Made by a program: the position numbers and the translations under genes. This document shows, one piece after another, positions 37,172 through 49,439 of a stretch of 64,000 nt of DNA (within the stretch, counting starts at the first letter, position 1; every line of letters starts with the position of its first letter). The stretch lies in NCBI GenBank assembly GCA_030844895.1, contig JAUTDX010000426.1, positions 81,569 through 145,568 of the forward strand, written 5' to 3'. The notes below the pieces were generated by a model. That model saw only the letters and a list, made by a program, of their open reading frames with translations. It had not been told where the DNA came from and made no database searches. The DNA is from Ambrosia x helenae. Lineage: Eukaryota > Streptophyta > Magnoliopsida > Asterales > Asteraceae.

Positions 37172-37438
37172 CTATCGCGAACCCTCAGCGTGGTTATCAT
37201 CGTTGTTGTTCCCCCGTGCACCTCTGTGTACGTTTTTGACCAAGTGTTCGACCTGTCCAGACTTGAGCGCGGACTCAATTTCCATCTTCAGACTGTAACA
37301 ATTGTCTGTGAGGTGGCCGAAATCATTGTGATACTCGCAGAACTTGCTTGTATCCATATTCTTTCTTTTTCCAAGGACTTTTGGTTCCTTAAAAGCGATC
37401 TGCTCCATCTTGAACACCTGAGATGGTGTTTTTATCAG
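37172..37438 (-). pseudogene. Gypsy gag C-terminal part with zinc-knuckle-like motif
   Basis: On the minus strand it reads TLIKTPSQVFKMEQIAF, then KFCEYHNDFGHLTDNCYSLK and EIESALKSGQVEHLVKN. The CxxH(5)H(4)C spacing and following EIE..L..G...LVK are characteristic of Tat-like gag proteins. Homology begins abruptly at 37438, where the nested LTR ends. The N-terminal part of the same gag resumes beyond the LTR at 39049, but the middle of gag is missing. Confidence 0.8.
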
Positions 37439-39048
37439 TGTAACTCCCACCTAATTCACTCCCATCCGCCTCTTAACTCCCATAATGACCCAACCACCTT
37501 ACCCGAACTATATATACCCCCTCTCCTTCACTTCCTAACCTTTTTCATCCCAAATCACTCCTAAATCTCTCTAAATCTTCAAGATTATCATGCAATCTTT
37601 CTGCTCAAAATCAGTGAGTTCCAAGGCCTTAATCTTCACTTTTCTTCCACTTTCTTCACCTCTCCTTTTCTTCTCACCCCTTGGGAAACCTTTAGAATCT
37701 TGCTCTTGTTTGCCAAGGAAAATAAACATGAGTGGGACACCAATTTAAGGCCTTAAAGGTGGTTATCTTCTATATTTTTATGCACTAGGATGTTAGTTGT
37801 AGTGATACCAACCGAGTTCACCAACAACTTAATGTTGGATAGATTGTGTTATGGTTAATGGTTGACAAAGGAAAGCCAAGGCTCATCCAAACTAAGTCAC
37901 TATACTCTGCTTTAATTTCCTAGTTATACTATGTAATACTAATATATACTTTCAAAATCTTCATCCTACAACTATTAATCTAATAACTTGGAAGGTTCGT
38001 GGATACATCCCTACCTTACCAAACTCTTGACCCTTTTTGTAATTCGGATTCATTCCATACAAGAGTGGGAAATTCCCTTGTCTAATACCCATGCTTGATC
38101 CATAAGCAAAGTGGTCATGACTTGAAACTCTTTAAAATGGATTCACATTCCTAACCTAACTCTCACCATCCGAATCACCTTCATGGTGGTTTTGTGCTTG
38201 GTTACTAACTCTAACTCTTGACCACCCGAATCACCTTCATGGTGGTTTGTGTTTTGATTCGCCTTAAAGGCAATGCATGACTTTCTTGAACATATGAATC
38301 ATTCCTCCAGATCTAAAATCCATTACTTCGCAAGTCTAGAATAAACCGGAGCTAAATCCCTTCCTCTCAAGACTCTTAACAGGAATCTAACTAAAGGCAA
38401 CCGAAGGTGAGTTCATACTTGTACCCTTTTCCTCTTTGTCACTTTTGGGGCTCAAGATGTACCATATCCAAATACAGTAAATGCTTTCATATACACATGC
38501 TCAATCTATCAAACATGCCTATATGCCATTACCATGCTAGAAATCAAAGATACAAGAGCCTTAACATGTAAAGCGTTATAGGAGTAGCACAGCGCCCTCT
38601 TGGGGTCATTGTTAAGTATTCAACAGCCTATCATGACGGTGTTAGGATACGCAGTGGACACATGAGATTGATTATGCCTTTTGTATGATTTGCATGTGCA
38701 ATCAATAGCATGATTATGCGAGTAAAACATTTTATTATTATGTATGTATTCAGAAACTAGTATGCTCACCAATGCTTTATGTGTTGACAAGATATTTTAT
38801 ACATATTCCAGGAGATATTTGATGCGTTGATTCAAGAAATTCACCAGGGTTAGACTTAGATACTCACGTCTTAAATTTTGATTATTATGAATGTTGTATT
38901 TTCTATTCGAACAATATGTACTTCTTTGTCTCTATGTTATGAAATGGAACCATTTAAATTATATTGTCGCAAATCTAGTGTCATGAAGTTTTTGAACAAT
39001 CTATCACAAGTCACGCCTCGATGTATTCCGCCATGGGTTGGGGTGTGA
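37439..39048 (+). mobile_element. LTR inserted in gypsy gag
   Basis: It begins TGTAACTCCCACC and ends GGTTGGGGTGTGACA. A TATATATA promoter-like box at about 37507 is followed by a CT-rich leader. Small open frames inside have no motif. The flanking five bases differ (ATCAG on the left, ACTCT on the right), so there is no target duplication. The interrupted gag also lacks its central part. This suggests an LTR left by recombination between two elements, or a deletion next to the insertion, rather than a simple solo LTR. A duplicated CACCCGAATCACCTTCATGG-like stretch is at about 38168-38245. Confidence 0.7.
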
Positions 39049-39803
39049 CAACTCTAGCGGCTTCGGTCAACGTTTGGGCAAACATATGACACCAAACTTG
39101 GACTGGACAGAGTACCGATCTCCCTGCGCACTCGAAGTCGTGTATATGATCATCAGGGTCGCGCAGGCCATCATACATGCTGATGCTGCTAGGGAGTTTG
39201 GCTTTCTTCGGAATGCTGGCCGTTGCGATGCGAGGAACAAATTTTGATTTTTGTGCAAAAGACTTTGGCCTATACAGTTTGACCAAGCCATCATTCGCGT
39301 TTGTGTGAGTACCCCATCGTGGCTGTTGTAGAACGCGAGTTATGCAGATGATTCCAACGGCTATAGTCTCCGTCACTAGAGGACTCATAACCGTCTGACG
39401 CGTCGGACGACTTGGCGTAGCCCCGAACATAAGTGTCTCCACCACGTTCCCCACTACGACCATCGTGACGACCGTCATGTGTTTCCTTGCGTTTATGGCT
39501 TTTGTGAACGGGTGAATCATAGTGTAAAGTTTTCCCCATTTTTTGTTTTTGTTTCAGCAGCATGTGTTGGTACGTGGCTGTGTTTTTCGCCTGCTGGCGA
39601 AAGAGCCACTCATTAGGGTCGATGTCCAGGTTTTTGTCGTCGTCACTATCACTGTCAGCATTGTGAATTTCGAAAACAAGTTTTTTAGGACGTGAAGTAG
39701 CCTGTTTAGTGACAGCGACGGGGGTTTTGCGTCCCCCTCCGAGTTGGACCTGTGGGTCTTTCTCGGATAGGTGAGTAGAAGTATTGGGGTTGGGTTCAGC
39801 CAT
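39049..39803 (-). pseudogene. Gypsy gag N-terminal part, frameshifted
   Basis: The minus-strand ATG at 39803 lies about 50 bp after a primer-binding-like site and opens a 170-codon frame, beginning MAEPNPNTSTHLSEKD and rich in charged residues. Near 39300 the homology passes into another frame: KFVPRIATASIPKKAKLPSS, MYDGLRDPDDHI and VWCHMFAQTLTEAARV. This last part is the conserved Tat-like gag core (PKK.K.P...YDG..DP.DH, then WCHMF.QTL..AARV). It stops at the nested LTR. Gag would form the particle of the retrotransposon; this copy is dead. Confidence 0.82.
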
Positions 39804-39848
39804 GTGGCTGGGTTAAAAGATGAAAAGAAATGTTCTAGCCGGTACAGA

Positions 39849-39857
39849 TGGCGCCAA
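39849..39857 (-). promoter_or_regulatory. Primer-binding-like site of the gypsy element
   Basis: On the minus strand TTGGCGCCATCTGTACC follows immediately after the LTR end (..CTTCA). TGGCGCC is the usual start of a tRNA-complementary primer-binding site in plant gypsy elements. The tRNA cannot be named confidently from this stretch. Confidence 0.65.
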
Positions 39858-40345
39858 TGAAGAAACAACGAGCATAACTCACTCTAAGTCAGGGGTAAGT
39901 TGGGTTTGATACTTGTGTTTGCTCATGTTATAATCCTTCACTCACACTGATGACCTAGACCAAACCCTCAGGGAAAATAAAAAAAACAAAGATGAGATGG
40001 GGTAGCAAACACATACAAGAAGATTTAAGTGGTTTGGTCTAGTTCGACCTACGTCCACTCGGAACAAGAGATAGTTTATATCTTGAATCGGTTACCAGTA
40101 GAGAGAGAAATTAAAAGTATTCTTTTTGTACGCTAACATTTCATCCATACAAAGGAGGGTAGCCTCCTTTTTATAGAGTGTGCATAGGCCAGACATAATG
40201 GCCCTTTCCAGCAGCAATGGGCTTGGGCCCAAGTTATGCGCTTGGTTGCCTCCGACCCATAGAGTGAGTAAAAGGTCACATGGCAATTAATGCTTGATGA
40301 ATCACAGAATTAACATATAAAACAGGCATAAACAGTCCCAAAACA
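39858..40345 (-). mobile_element. 5' LTR of the Tat-like gypsy remnant
   Basis: The LTR ends CTTCA at 39858 next to the primer-binding-like site. A minus-strand TATAAAAA box at about 40164-40173, followed by GGAGGCTACCCTCC, marks the LTR promoter. The upstream limit is set at the CA of CCCAAAACA (minus strand TGTTTTGGG), giving 488 bp. That limit is an inference because the 3' LTR is absent and no duplication can be checked. The 64-codon open frame at 40092-40286 is not a gene. Confidence 0.6.
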
Positions 40346-42585
40346 GGTCACAATTAGGCTTATGATATTGATATTTGATGCTTAATTCGTTCCTATTTGT
40401 TTATCTCAGGAAATTGGAGCTCCAAGACGGAAACAAAGGATTTCCGGGTGAAGACAAGCAAAAACTGGAGATTCCTGAAGATACGAGACTTAGAGCCTGT
40501 TCCATGTATGTTTGAAAACAATCCCGGGACTTAAACAGTGATAAAACCAGTCCGGGAGTGACCCAGCACGCCCACGCACACTTGCACGAAGGCCCTGCAC
40601 GCTAGAAGACAACGCAGCAAGCTTGGAGAACAAGAAAACGTACTGAGGACACATGCACGCCCATGCCACATCACTTGGCATGCCCAGGATCTTTAAAACG
40701 TGTTCCCTAAGGCTTAAACGACAAAATCTGACAAATTCCTGCTGAGCACGACCATGCTCATGAAGTTGGCACGGGCGTGCCAGACAAGAAGTACAGACAA
40801 TCTCAGACCTGCAGCAACAGAACATATGCGTAACTGCAAGCACGACTTTGACACACTTGTGCACGGCCGTGCTACCCCTGGGAGGCCTATAAATTGCAAG
40901 CTAACCCCCACCATTTGTTCATCCCTTCTTGTGCTCTCTTGGGCCGAACTCCAAGCTTTTTCCAGAGATCTTGGGGTCTTGTGGGAGGCCTTCTGGCCAT
41001 CCTAACATCCCTCAATGGTTAGGCCTCGTCCTACCTTGATCGGCTTGGCCAAGAAGAGGATCGTAGAGTAGTTCATATGCAATAAAACATTTAGGGTCAT
41101 GAGGTAGTTAGATGCATAGCACTTGAAGATGGAGAGCTTGTCTATGAGCAGCCATGTTCTTGGGTTGATCATTCGATATGGTTGTATCTTTCTATTATTA
41201 TGAACCCATTTCGATATGTAGACTTTTGTTATTATTAGTAGTAGTTTATTTTTAGTTATTTGTTGTAGTATCTTCTTCTAATCTTTGTTTGCTTATCTTT
41301 GTGGCAGGTTGAATGATGATTAATTTAATTAACTTAAAAATCAACTATAACTTAATACATAACTAACGGTATAATCAGCTTCTGGTAGTCCCGAGCTAGA
41401 TCCAAGGCGAGGAAACTGGTAGTGAGACAGATCCTTCGGGCTTCTGATATCCGAACCGGGTTCTAAGCAACGGCTTCTGAAGTTGACCAGATTTGAGTGA
41501 CACATTTCTGGTACACATCAGATGACTGAGTAATTTTCTTGGTAAAGGGAAGATTCCCTACGGGTGCACCAGTGATCTTCTGTATAATACGCCTTTAGGA
41601 TTATGTTCCACCTTTGTTAAGGACTTCATTCAGCTCGGGAGGTTATGGGTTGGGTTAATTAAGTCATCAAGCATCAAACCAACTTTATATTTATCAGGCC
41701 TGTAAATATTAAAGTGTCACCAAAGATAAATAAAATAAAGATTCTATATCTAGTTCTCGTTAGTAGAACGCCGTTAACTAATGGGGATACGTGTCTTCTG
41801 AACCGACTGTAAGAGATATCCTTCGACCTAGTTCGTTAACCAATGGGGATACGTTGTCGGTAAGGTTGGCTGTAAGTGAGATCCTTCGGTACGAAACGCG
41901 AGAGCTAAGGCGAGGTGTACGGTGTTCCAGGTCAGAAGTGAAGCCTCCATATTAAGAAGAAGATGAGTTTGAAAACCAGAGACTTGACCGCGGTTTGAGG
42001 AGCCCTCTATACGCGAGGCCCTGGCGGAGACCCCAAGTGGACGCACGCTGGAGAGGTTTAGCATTATACGCAGTAGTAGCCTCCGCTTCTCTATCAAAGA
42101 GTCAACACTTCAAGAACACTCTTCTCTTCCTCACAAATAATTAAACTTAACTATTAGTTGTAATAATAAACTTAACTACTTATTCAGAGGGTCCCGAGAT
42201 GTGAATATTTGATCTCTCTACTATTTTTATCTTTTTAGTTTACAAAACCAAAACCCTTTTTCAAAAACTATTTTTATCAAAGAACCCCTCCGTTTTATTT
42301 TTCTTTCAAAACCCGATGAGTTGATGGATGAATGCTTGAGTAGGGGAAAGTGTGATCCTTGGGGATACGATACTCAATACTTACCCTAGAAATTATACTA
42401 TGCACGTCAGGTTCTCTGCCTATGTGTTGGTTTTAGTTTCTAAAGTAAATATTGTTTACTTTATAAATTTAAAACTTGGTAATAACCGGTTTAGTAAAAA
42501 TCAATCATTTACCCCAAACCAAAGTTTCTGAATTAAAACATCAAAGTTTTTGGCCGGGAAATGATATTTTTTATTTTGCTAAGAC
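40346..42585 (+). mobile_element. Second gypsy LTR-like block (Athila-like?)
   Basis: Non-coding sequence with repeated GCACGGGCGTGCC / GCACGGCCGTGCT palindromic words (about 40765-40875), a TATAAAT box at 40891-40897 followed by a CT-rich leader, and a partly duplicated block on AATGGGGATACG and TGTAAGAGATATCCTTCG (about 41775-41890). GATCCTTGGGGATACGATAC near 42354 is reminiscent of Athila-group LTRs. Termini are not resolved and no internal domain is present, so the clade is tentative. Open frames at 40490-41005 and 41828-42097 are shadows of GC-rich LTR sequence. Confidence 0.4.
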
Positions 42586-43396
42586 CACGCACATCAATGC
42601 TGATGTGAGAGAAAACATGTATCATCCTGACGTACTTCCACGTGACGCAATATGATTCGGCACTTCGTCTGACGCGACATGGTTAATTGACAGGTGACGT
42701 CTGACGTTACGTTTGAGCAGCAGGTGGACATACTTGTACAGTATTCTGATAGGTATTGTACACTGCAGCATGAGAGAAGCATGGAAGCAATCACTTCATT
42801 GTTCACTGTCAGGGGTCGTTGGACCACCCATGACACGTTTTGTCCTTTGATTAGCGCAGCATGTGCTCCGCTCCTGACCGGATCTTTTTTATTTTTGATC
42901 GTCCGTACATCATCGTACTTTAGGACAATGTTATTCGATTATTCTGCGTGATGGCTCACGAGCTAAGATTCCTTTATGATGATGACGTCATCCTCTAATA
43001 TAATCCTTCGCGTGCTATTGATATCCGGCACAGGTTTTGACCCGCGGACATCAGGGATCTGATGTCTTTAAGGAAGTAAGGTTGCATTCCGCGGACTAGA
43101 TTGTCTGCGGTAACATTGTGTTGATATTTTTGATGTGATAGGGTTATAATCTGCGCTAGGATTAGGTACCCTATCCCTTCAAACTCCTTTTTCCCTCTTT
43201 TAGTGTGGACGTGTAACTATTATTTTTATAATTTGTTTTTTGATATAATAAGAAGATCCCAAATTAAAGTATCCATGGATATTCGTCCATCTGTGTTGGA
43301 ATGTGGCATCCGTAGGTGATGATGAATGAGCACAGACATGGCTGGACGGGTCAGGTTGGGTTTTATCCTTTTGTTTTCTTTCAATCGATCTGGAAA
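42586..43396. other. Unassigned, LTR-like non-coding block
   Basis: GC-richer than average, with many TGACGT words (about 42628-42715 and 42979-42990). Open frames at 42594-42836 and 42694-42951 lie on opposite strands over the same sequence and have no motif. It may be part of another retroelement LTR, but no termini were found. Confidence 0.3.
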
Positions 43397-44645
43397 GAGT
43401 GAATTCCTTTTTGAGCCCCTATGTTATGTTGGTTTTAACTAGTTGAGTACAACATTTTCATTTTAACATTCTGAGTGCCTAGTTGATAATTCTATAACCA
43501 TTTGAATCCAATTTTCTAACACCGTTAATCAAGTCAGTTATGTATAAGGGTATTTTAGTCATTTTACCTCTAGGTACAACTCTTTATTGCATAATGTATA
43601 AGGAACAAGTCTTTAATGCATAAGGTTTTAATAATATATATATATAAATAATATAATATCTCTCTACACACACAAACCTGCACACCTCTCTCTCTTTCTC
43701 TCTCTCTCACACACACCTACACCTGCATACCCACGACCACCTCCACCCTACCCCACTCCACCTCACCACCACCACATCTCCACCACCGTATCACAAACAC
43801 ACACACACATACCTGCACACGCCTCCCCCCCCCTCTCTCTCTCACATGCACATTCACAGCCACCCCCACCCCAGTCCCCCTCACCACCACAATCCACTGC
43901 TGCACCACCACCTCAACCCCATTTTCATGATATATACACCAGGTGCAACACCCACACTTTAAGGCCTACATTCACAGCCACCCCCACCCCACTCCGCCTC
44001 ACCACCACCATCCACTGCTGCAACACCGCACCACCACACAATCTCTCCCCTACCTGACCACCACTGCACCATAACCCCTAAATTGATTTAGGTCTGACAC
44101 TCGCCCGTCGATTAAACCTCTAACACCTATGGTTCTTAGCCGAAAGTGGTGATTTCAACAGGTATTGGGGTCGATCTCAGTTGCAGGTCTAGTACGGCAG
44201 TTGGGTGGTTTTATCTGGCTTTGGTTATGGTCTAATTTATATCTTGCTTCTTGTTTCGATTTTGACAATTAAATAAATTTTGTTGTATAATTTCTTGTTT
44301 CGAATAAAAAAGGGTGGTGGTGGTGTTGGTGTTGTATGGGTTGTGGTAGTGATGGTGGTTGTATACAAAGAGAGAAAGAGGGGGGGGGGAGAGAGATGCA
44401 GATGAAATGGTGGAGATGGTTTTTTTAGGTTTCTAATATAGAATAAATTTAATTGTTATTTTTTAATATATAGGGGTATTTTAGTCTTTTTATAAATAGT
44501 TAACTGACTTAGTTAACGGTGTTTGAAAATTAGATTCAAATGGTTATAGAATTATTAACTAGGCACTCAGAATGTTAAAAATGAAAATATTGTACACAAC
44601 TAGTTAAAACTAACATAACACAGAGACTTAAAAAGGAATTCACTC
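43397..44645. mobile_element. Mutator-type non-autonomous element, long TIRs
   Basis: Inverted repeats of about 180 bp start GAGTGAATTCCTTTTTGAGC and end TTAAAAAGGAATTCACTC. Flanking 9-bp duplications match at 8 of 9 (ATCTGGAAA at 43388-43396; ATCAGGAAA at 44646-44654). The left interior has CT then CACC-rich tracts (about 43680-44060). The right interior has GGTGG then GAGAGAAAGAG with a G-run (about 44312-44395). No transposase is encoded. Length is 1249 bp. Confidence 0.9.
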
Positions 44646-44654
44646 ATCAGGAAA

Positions 44655-45153
44655 TTTGAAACTGGAAGTTATGGTTTTGCAAAGAAATAAAGTTTGGGAT
44701 GAAAAGGTTGCTTATTTTTCTCTTTTTATTTTATTAAATTTATCTCTTTACTTTTTTATATTTTTTTTCTTATTTATATTTTCTTTTTTATTTTTAAAAT
44801 GAGTTATATTTATACCTTTTAAGAATTTGTATAAATTTTTTTTGACTTTTATATATTATAAAAAAAGAAAATTTAATTTTTAATAATTTTCTAAATTGAA
44901 AATATAATACAAAATAAAAATAAATAGTTTATTATAGAAAATAGTTATATGAAAAGTAAATGTGTAATGTAGTGCTTGAATAGAAAATTAATGTTTTAAG
45001 AAAAATATTCATTAATGTATAAGCCACTGATTTTTTTCTTCAAGTGGTAATAAACTAGTTACATTTATCTTTTTATATAGTATGTCAAAAGTTAGAAACG
45101 GTATTGCCAATTTGCCATTACATGTTTTTATGAATAAAGTATGTGAAAACTTA
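44655..45153. other. Very AT-rich intergenic DNA
   Basis: Dominated by A/T runs; no open frame or terminus recognised other than the Helitron start at its right edge. Confidence 0.5.
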
Positions 45154-46825
45154 TCTATACTATATTATTATAATGCATGAGGGAGATGTTGCTTAAGATA
45201 TCCAAAAGTTAAAAACTTTATTTTCATTAACATTCCTAACAAATAGCTATTCAAACACGTTTACACTTTAGTACCTCATTTTAGTTACCTTAATTCCCTT
45301 ATTTTTAGTTAGTAGTACACTTTTCTCCCCTCCTCTACAAAATTATAATTCTTTTATTTAATCTTATTATAACTTTAAAAGTATTATGTTTTAAAAACAT
45401 TCAGAAATACCATGACTCATTTTTGTCGACGTTTCGATGTTTGTATTAGTCAATATCGACATGTAGATTGAAATGTACAAAAAGAAATGCGTTATGTACA
45501 AGTGATTATTGCATCGCATGTTTAACTGAAAGAATCTAAAAGAAACGAATATTTATTAATTAACTAAAAGAATCCAAATTTCGTCGACAACAAAATGATT
45601 TATAGCTAAAACTTTAAAATATGTAACTAATTTTGATTTAAGTTACATCTCATTAATGCAGAAGTAAACATAAGACAGCTAACGCGTTGTTTTAGGAGAA
45701 AATATTATAAAGCTTTAATAGAAGTTAAAAAAAATTAAATATATGTGAATTTGGATTACATATCAACATAATTTGGACGCAATTAAAGAACTTAGGCATG
45801 TTTGTTTTTAATTCAGATATTGAATCATAACACCATTTGATGGCTAAGTAAAACTCAAAATCGTAAAACTAAATTTAGTTCTAAATAATATTCCGCCTAA
45901 TAATGAAAAATTCACATCGATCAAATGCAATGATTCAAAAAACTAAACAGAGCACTCGAAATCTACAGATCACCAACTCTAATGATTCTTAAAATATGAT
46001 AATGTTGTTAATCGTTATGGTTCATCCTTCCTTTTGTCACATGGTAACAATACTACAACACAAGCATGGCCTCTAAGAATGCTTTATCACATTTATTACT
46101 GATAGTTTCAATTGTAGTACCATGTTTAAATAATCAAAATTAGCAGTATGTACATATGTATATGGGTATACATGTATATATTAATAGGTATACACATAAA
46201 TATAATTAACTAAAACAAATAATATTAAACTTTTAAATATACATACTTAGCTAAATATATAAAACTTTAAAATAATTAAGTTTAGAAATTATAAAGATGC
46301 ATATTAGATATTAATTGTAGATTAATTTCTTTTAAAAACCTCAGCTGCATCAATTTAGCAGAAAATAACTAATGCATATTACATAACCAGATATTAACAT
46401 CTATGTTAATAACAACAAAACTCCCTAATTTGAAGAGGTTCTTTTATCCAAGTCTAGTAAAAAGATAAAAGCACTGAATTCGGTATTCACAAAAAACATA
46501 ATAATTTTTTTTTACACTTTAGTGAAAGATAAACAAAATTTTCTTATTTAAAGGGGTGAGAAAATCATGAGTTTTAAAATTTAAACCATATTCTAACATA
46601 CTGAAGTTTATCCTGTAAATACATAATAATGCAAACCTATTTCACTTGCTAAACTACTTAGGCATGCATTTAAATCTAAATTCAAAGGTTAAAGCTTCTA
46701 AAGTTGGTTCATTGTTAGTTTATGGCTTTCATTGTTAGTTTATGGCTTTCATTCGTCTCATTTTACTAATTATTCATTTTTATACATATTTTAGTCATGT
46801 AAATGTTAACTTCTTGGTTTTACAG

Positions 46826-46924
46826 ATTCATTTAGATGATAAACATACGTATATGAACAAACCAATAGCCATACAAGCATCTAAAGTAACGTCTAAGGTT
46901 GTATTTATTAATGTTTACTTTTTA
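46826..46924 (+). pseudogene. Possible captured exon in Helitron
   Basis: After an acceptor-like TTTTACAG the frame reads IHLDDKHTYMNKPIAIQASK, with possible donors GTAACG or GTTGTA downstream. It lies upstream of the better-supported exon series at 47521-47916 and may belong to the same captured gene, the Mutator MITE having inserted between. The family is not recognised. Confidence 0.35.
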
Positions 46925-47458
46925 GGAAAATTGGATTGTAATAATCCTACCTTTGTGTTGTTGGCCAATAATAATCCCACCTAAGTTTATTCTTCCCACC
47001 AGTCCCACCTTTTAATTTATTTTTTCTTATTGCACCCGCCGTTAAGTCACACTAACGCCGTTAGCTGAAATTAACAATTCTAGGCGATTGTTCACCAGAT
47101 TTAAAAGAGGGAATCGGGACAATGATATTGGTATGTTCAATTGCCGAATGAGCATGGTTTGATGGTTTAATTGTCGGTTCCGGTCCTCCCCTCCGACAAG
47201 AACATCAACCTGAAACCCATCAAACCATGCTCGTTTCTGTAATTGAACATACCAATATCTTCGTCTCGATTCCCTCTTTCAGATCCGGTGAACAATCGCC
47301 TAGAATTGTGAGTTTCAGGTAATGGCGTTAGTGTGAGTTAACGGCGGGTGCAATGAGAAAAAATAAATTAAAAGGTGGGACTGGTGGGAAGAATAAACTT
47401 AGGTGGGATTATTATTGGCCAACAACATAAAGGTGGGATTATTACAATCCAATTTTCC
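46925..47458. mobile_element. Mutator MITE nested in the Helitron
   Basis: Terminal inverted repeats begin GGAAAATTGGATTGTAATAA and run about 170-180 bp. The flanking 9-bp sequences are TACTTTTTA (46916-46924) and TACTCTTTA (47459-47467), 8 of 9 matching. Inside the arms there is a second mirrored portion around AACAATCGCC / GGCGATTGTT. It is 534 bp and non-coding. Its terminus resembles the smaller element at 54599-54792, so both belong to one family. Confidence 0.88.
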
Positions 47459-47520
47459 TACTCTTTAATATTAACATGGTTGTTATTTTACGTGGTATAT
47501 TGTATGTGTTTTATTGCAAG

Positions 47521-47916
47521 ATAATGATGATAATAGTGTTGAGATTATTTGCTATGGTACAATGTTTAGTCCCTACAATTCTGATCTTCAACGTGAATTT
47601 AGTGAAAATGTAATATCAATATTTATTTCATCTTTTATAAACTTGTGTATTAAATATTTTTAATTTATTTTAAGGATCAGATACATGAAACTAATAGAAA
47701 GACATCCGAGAGGCTCTCTGAATGGAAACGGGTCAAGGTATTGATCTGATCAAAACGATAAAGAAGATGTATTTGATGATATTGCAGATAAGAGAAGATG
47801 GAGGAAACTCATCCCCACCAAAAGATGGAATAATCAAACATGAAGATATACAAGAAATTACAAGGATCGCTTTTGATCATGAATGGTGGGCAGACAATAT
47901 AGATGAGATCATGTAG
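47521..47916 (+). pseudogene. Captured three-exon gene fragment in Helitron
   Basis: Three exon-like segments have splice signals and compatible phases: 47521-47609 (acceptor TTGCAAG, donor AAT|GTAATA), reading SVEIICYGTMFSPYNSDLQR; 47675-47737 (acceptor TTTTAAG, donor AAG|GTATTG), reading DQIHETNRKTSERLSEWKR; and 47788-47916 (acceptor ATTGCAG), reading IREDGGNSSPPKDGI, then ITRIAFDHEWWADNIDEIM and a stop. Introns are 65 and 50 bp, the latter very short. The combined fragment is about 92 residues and includes the natural stop. I do not recognise the family. Coding-like composition with matching phases suggests a captured 3' end of a host gene. Confidence 0.5.
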
Positions 47917-48195
47917 ATTTGGAACGCGTACGACTAAATTGATCTCATGATTCAAGTAGTTCACACTTGAGATTTTAGTCTTCAACTTTTATATTTATTA
48001 ATACTGATTTGTTCCTTTTGTATGTTCCTTTATTTAATCAAATATTTTTGAAGTACTTTATAACTTTAATGTAAAATCTTTTTAGTTACTAGACATGTGT
48101 AATGCTTATGACGTATATCCACTGCAATAATGTTACAACAAATACCATACGAATTTGAAATAAGTACCCGCTGCATTGCGCGGGTTTCCTACTAG

Positions 48196-48920
48196 TATTT
48201 ATCATGGAGATGGTCCCTTGTGTGCGTTAATTTCGCTAAAATCAAACATAAACTCAGTTAACTTTTTTTGGTAGGGGCGCCACTATCGCCCTTGTGTGAG
48301 TTAACTTAACTAAAAAAAACTAACCAGGTTATGCATAAAGGACAAAAGCTGCAACATTTTACAACTTAAATGGCGATTTTCATCAATTTTGAAGTTAAAG
48401 AACAACCACTAAAAAACGATGTAAACATGTGAAAGGATTTTTCCTATTTAAAGAGATCCTTCAAAGGTACCCATGTACGTCTAATTACACTTTGTTCTAT
48501 GCCTTATTTTTTATTAATTATTTGTTGCTGAAACAGAGACTTCAGTTTTGTCAACTAGTGTTGTTTGTGTATAAAGTTTGTTGTTTGTACAAAGACATCG
48601 ACTTTACTTGCATTGTCGGTCCCTACCATTTGGGTATCAAATTTATAACTAGAACCCTCTTGTATCAGCCATTTCTTTTAAAATAGGTATATTTGTCTAC
48701 TTGTTGACAAATATATATTAGTTGCTATGTTGAAATCACTAGTATGACATTTTTAAGCAAACAAATGATTGACATCTCCCTATGATAGGCAAAATTATAA
48801 CAACCTATGCGGACTTTGATCATTGCGTAAAACATAAAAGTTCGTGTGTATTGTAAAATCAAATTCCTTTGATTTTATGGGTCGGTTGTATGGGTAAGAG
48901 AAAACTTGTCACAATACAAA
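48196..48920. other. Intergenic, nothing recognised
   Basis: AT-rich. The 85-codon frame at 48429-48686 is hydrophobic and rich in Phe, Leu and Tyr with no recognised motif, and I do not call it a gene. Confidence 0.4.
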
Positions 48921-49420
48921 TAGGGTTGTTCACGAGTTGAGCCGAACCGAGCGGACATTTGCTCATGCTTGGCTCGTTTACAAACCGAATCAAGCTGAAC
49001 GACTCATTTACAACCGAGCCGAAAACCAAGCAAGCATTCTTCGAGCATGAATTTTTCCGAGCGAGCAACGAGCGGAGAGTAACTCGGACAACCATAAAAT
49101 TTGGATGTTTCCTTTAATGTTTTCGTTTCCGGGGTGACATCCAAGGTCAAATTGTCCGTTGTTGACCCTAATATTGAGTTTCGAGTGTCCGAAATTGAGG
49201 CTTATATTGAGGTAGTGAGGTGATGAGCATACTGCAGAGAACAAGTTTCGCATTGTGACCTACGGTGATATTAAACGATGTTTAGCAACGGACGACTAAT
49301 AACATAATGAAGTTAAGAATGTTACTTCACGACTTTGGGTTTACTATTAAACTTAGTGTTAAATTTTTATTGGATTAAGCGGCTAGTTATATTTTACTTG
49401 TTTATCTTGGGCCAAATGTT
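48921..49420 (-). mobile_element. Truncated hAT MITE (copy c)
   Basis: It starts TAGGGTTGTTCACGAG, the inverted form of the right end of copies a and b, followed by the same CGAGC-rich subterminal block. The core is alignable by eye with copy a (GGATGTTTCCTT.., AGCAACGGACGACTA, TACTATTAAA). The other GCTCG-rich terminus is missing. The two 72-81 codon frames here are shadows. Confidence 0.8.
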
Positions 49421-49439
49421 TTCATCTCCTACTCAGTAA

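Larger units (their letters stand above)
45154..48195 (+). mobile_element. Complete non-autonomous Helitron carrying gene fragments
   Basis: The 5' end TCTATACTATATTATTATAA is preceded by A. The 3' end is a CCCGC/GCGGG hairpin (about 48167-48185) followed by TTTCCTACTAG and then T. TC start, hairpin, CTAG end and A/T insertion site are the full Helitron signature. It is 3042 bp and has no Rep/helicase, so it depends on an autonomous partner. It contains a Mutator MITE (46925-47458) and exon-like gene fragments (46826 to 47916). The 3' hairpin matches that of the Helitron terminus at 2960. Confidence 0.9.

Noticed and set aside
42594..42951. Two opposite open frames of 80-85 codons
   Set aside because: They shadow each other over a GC-richer LTR-like block and show no domain.
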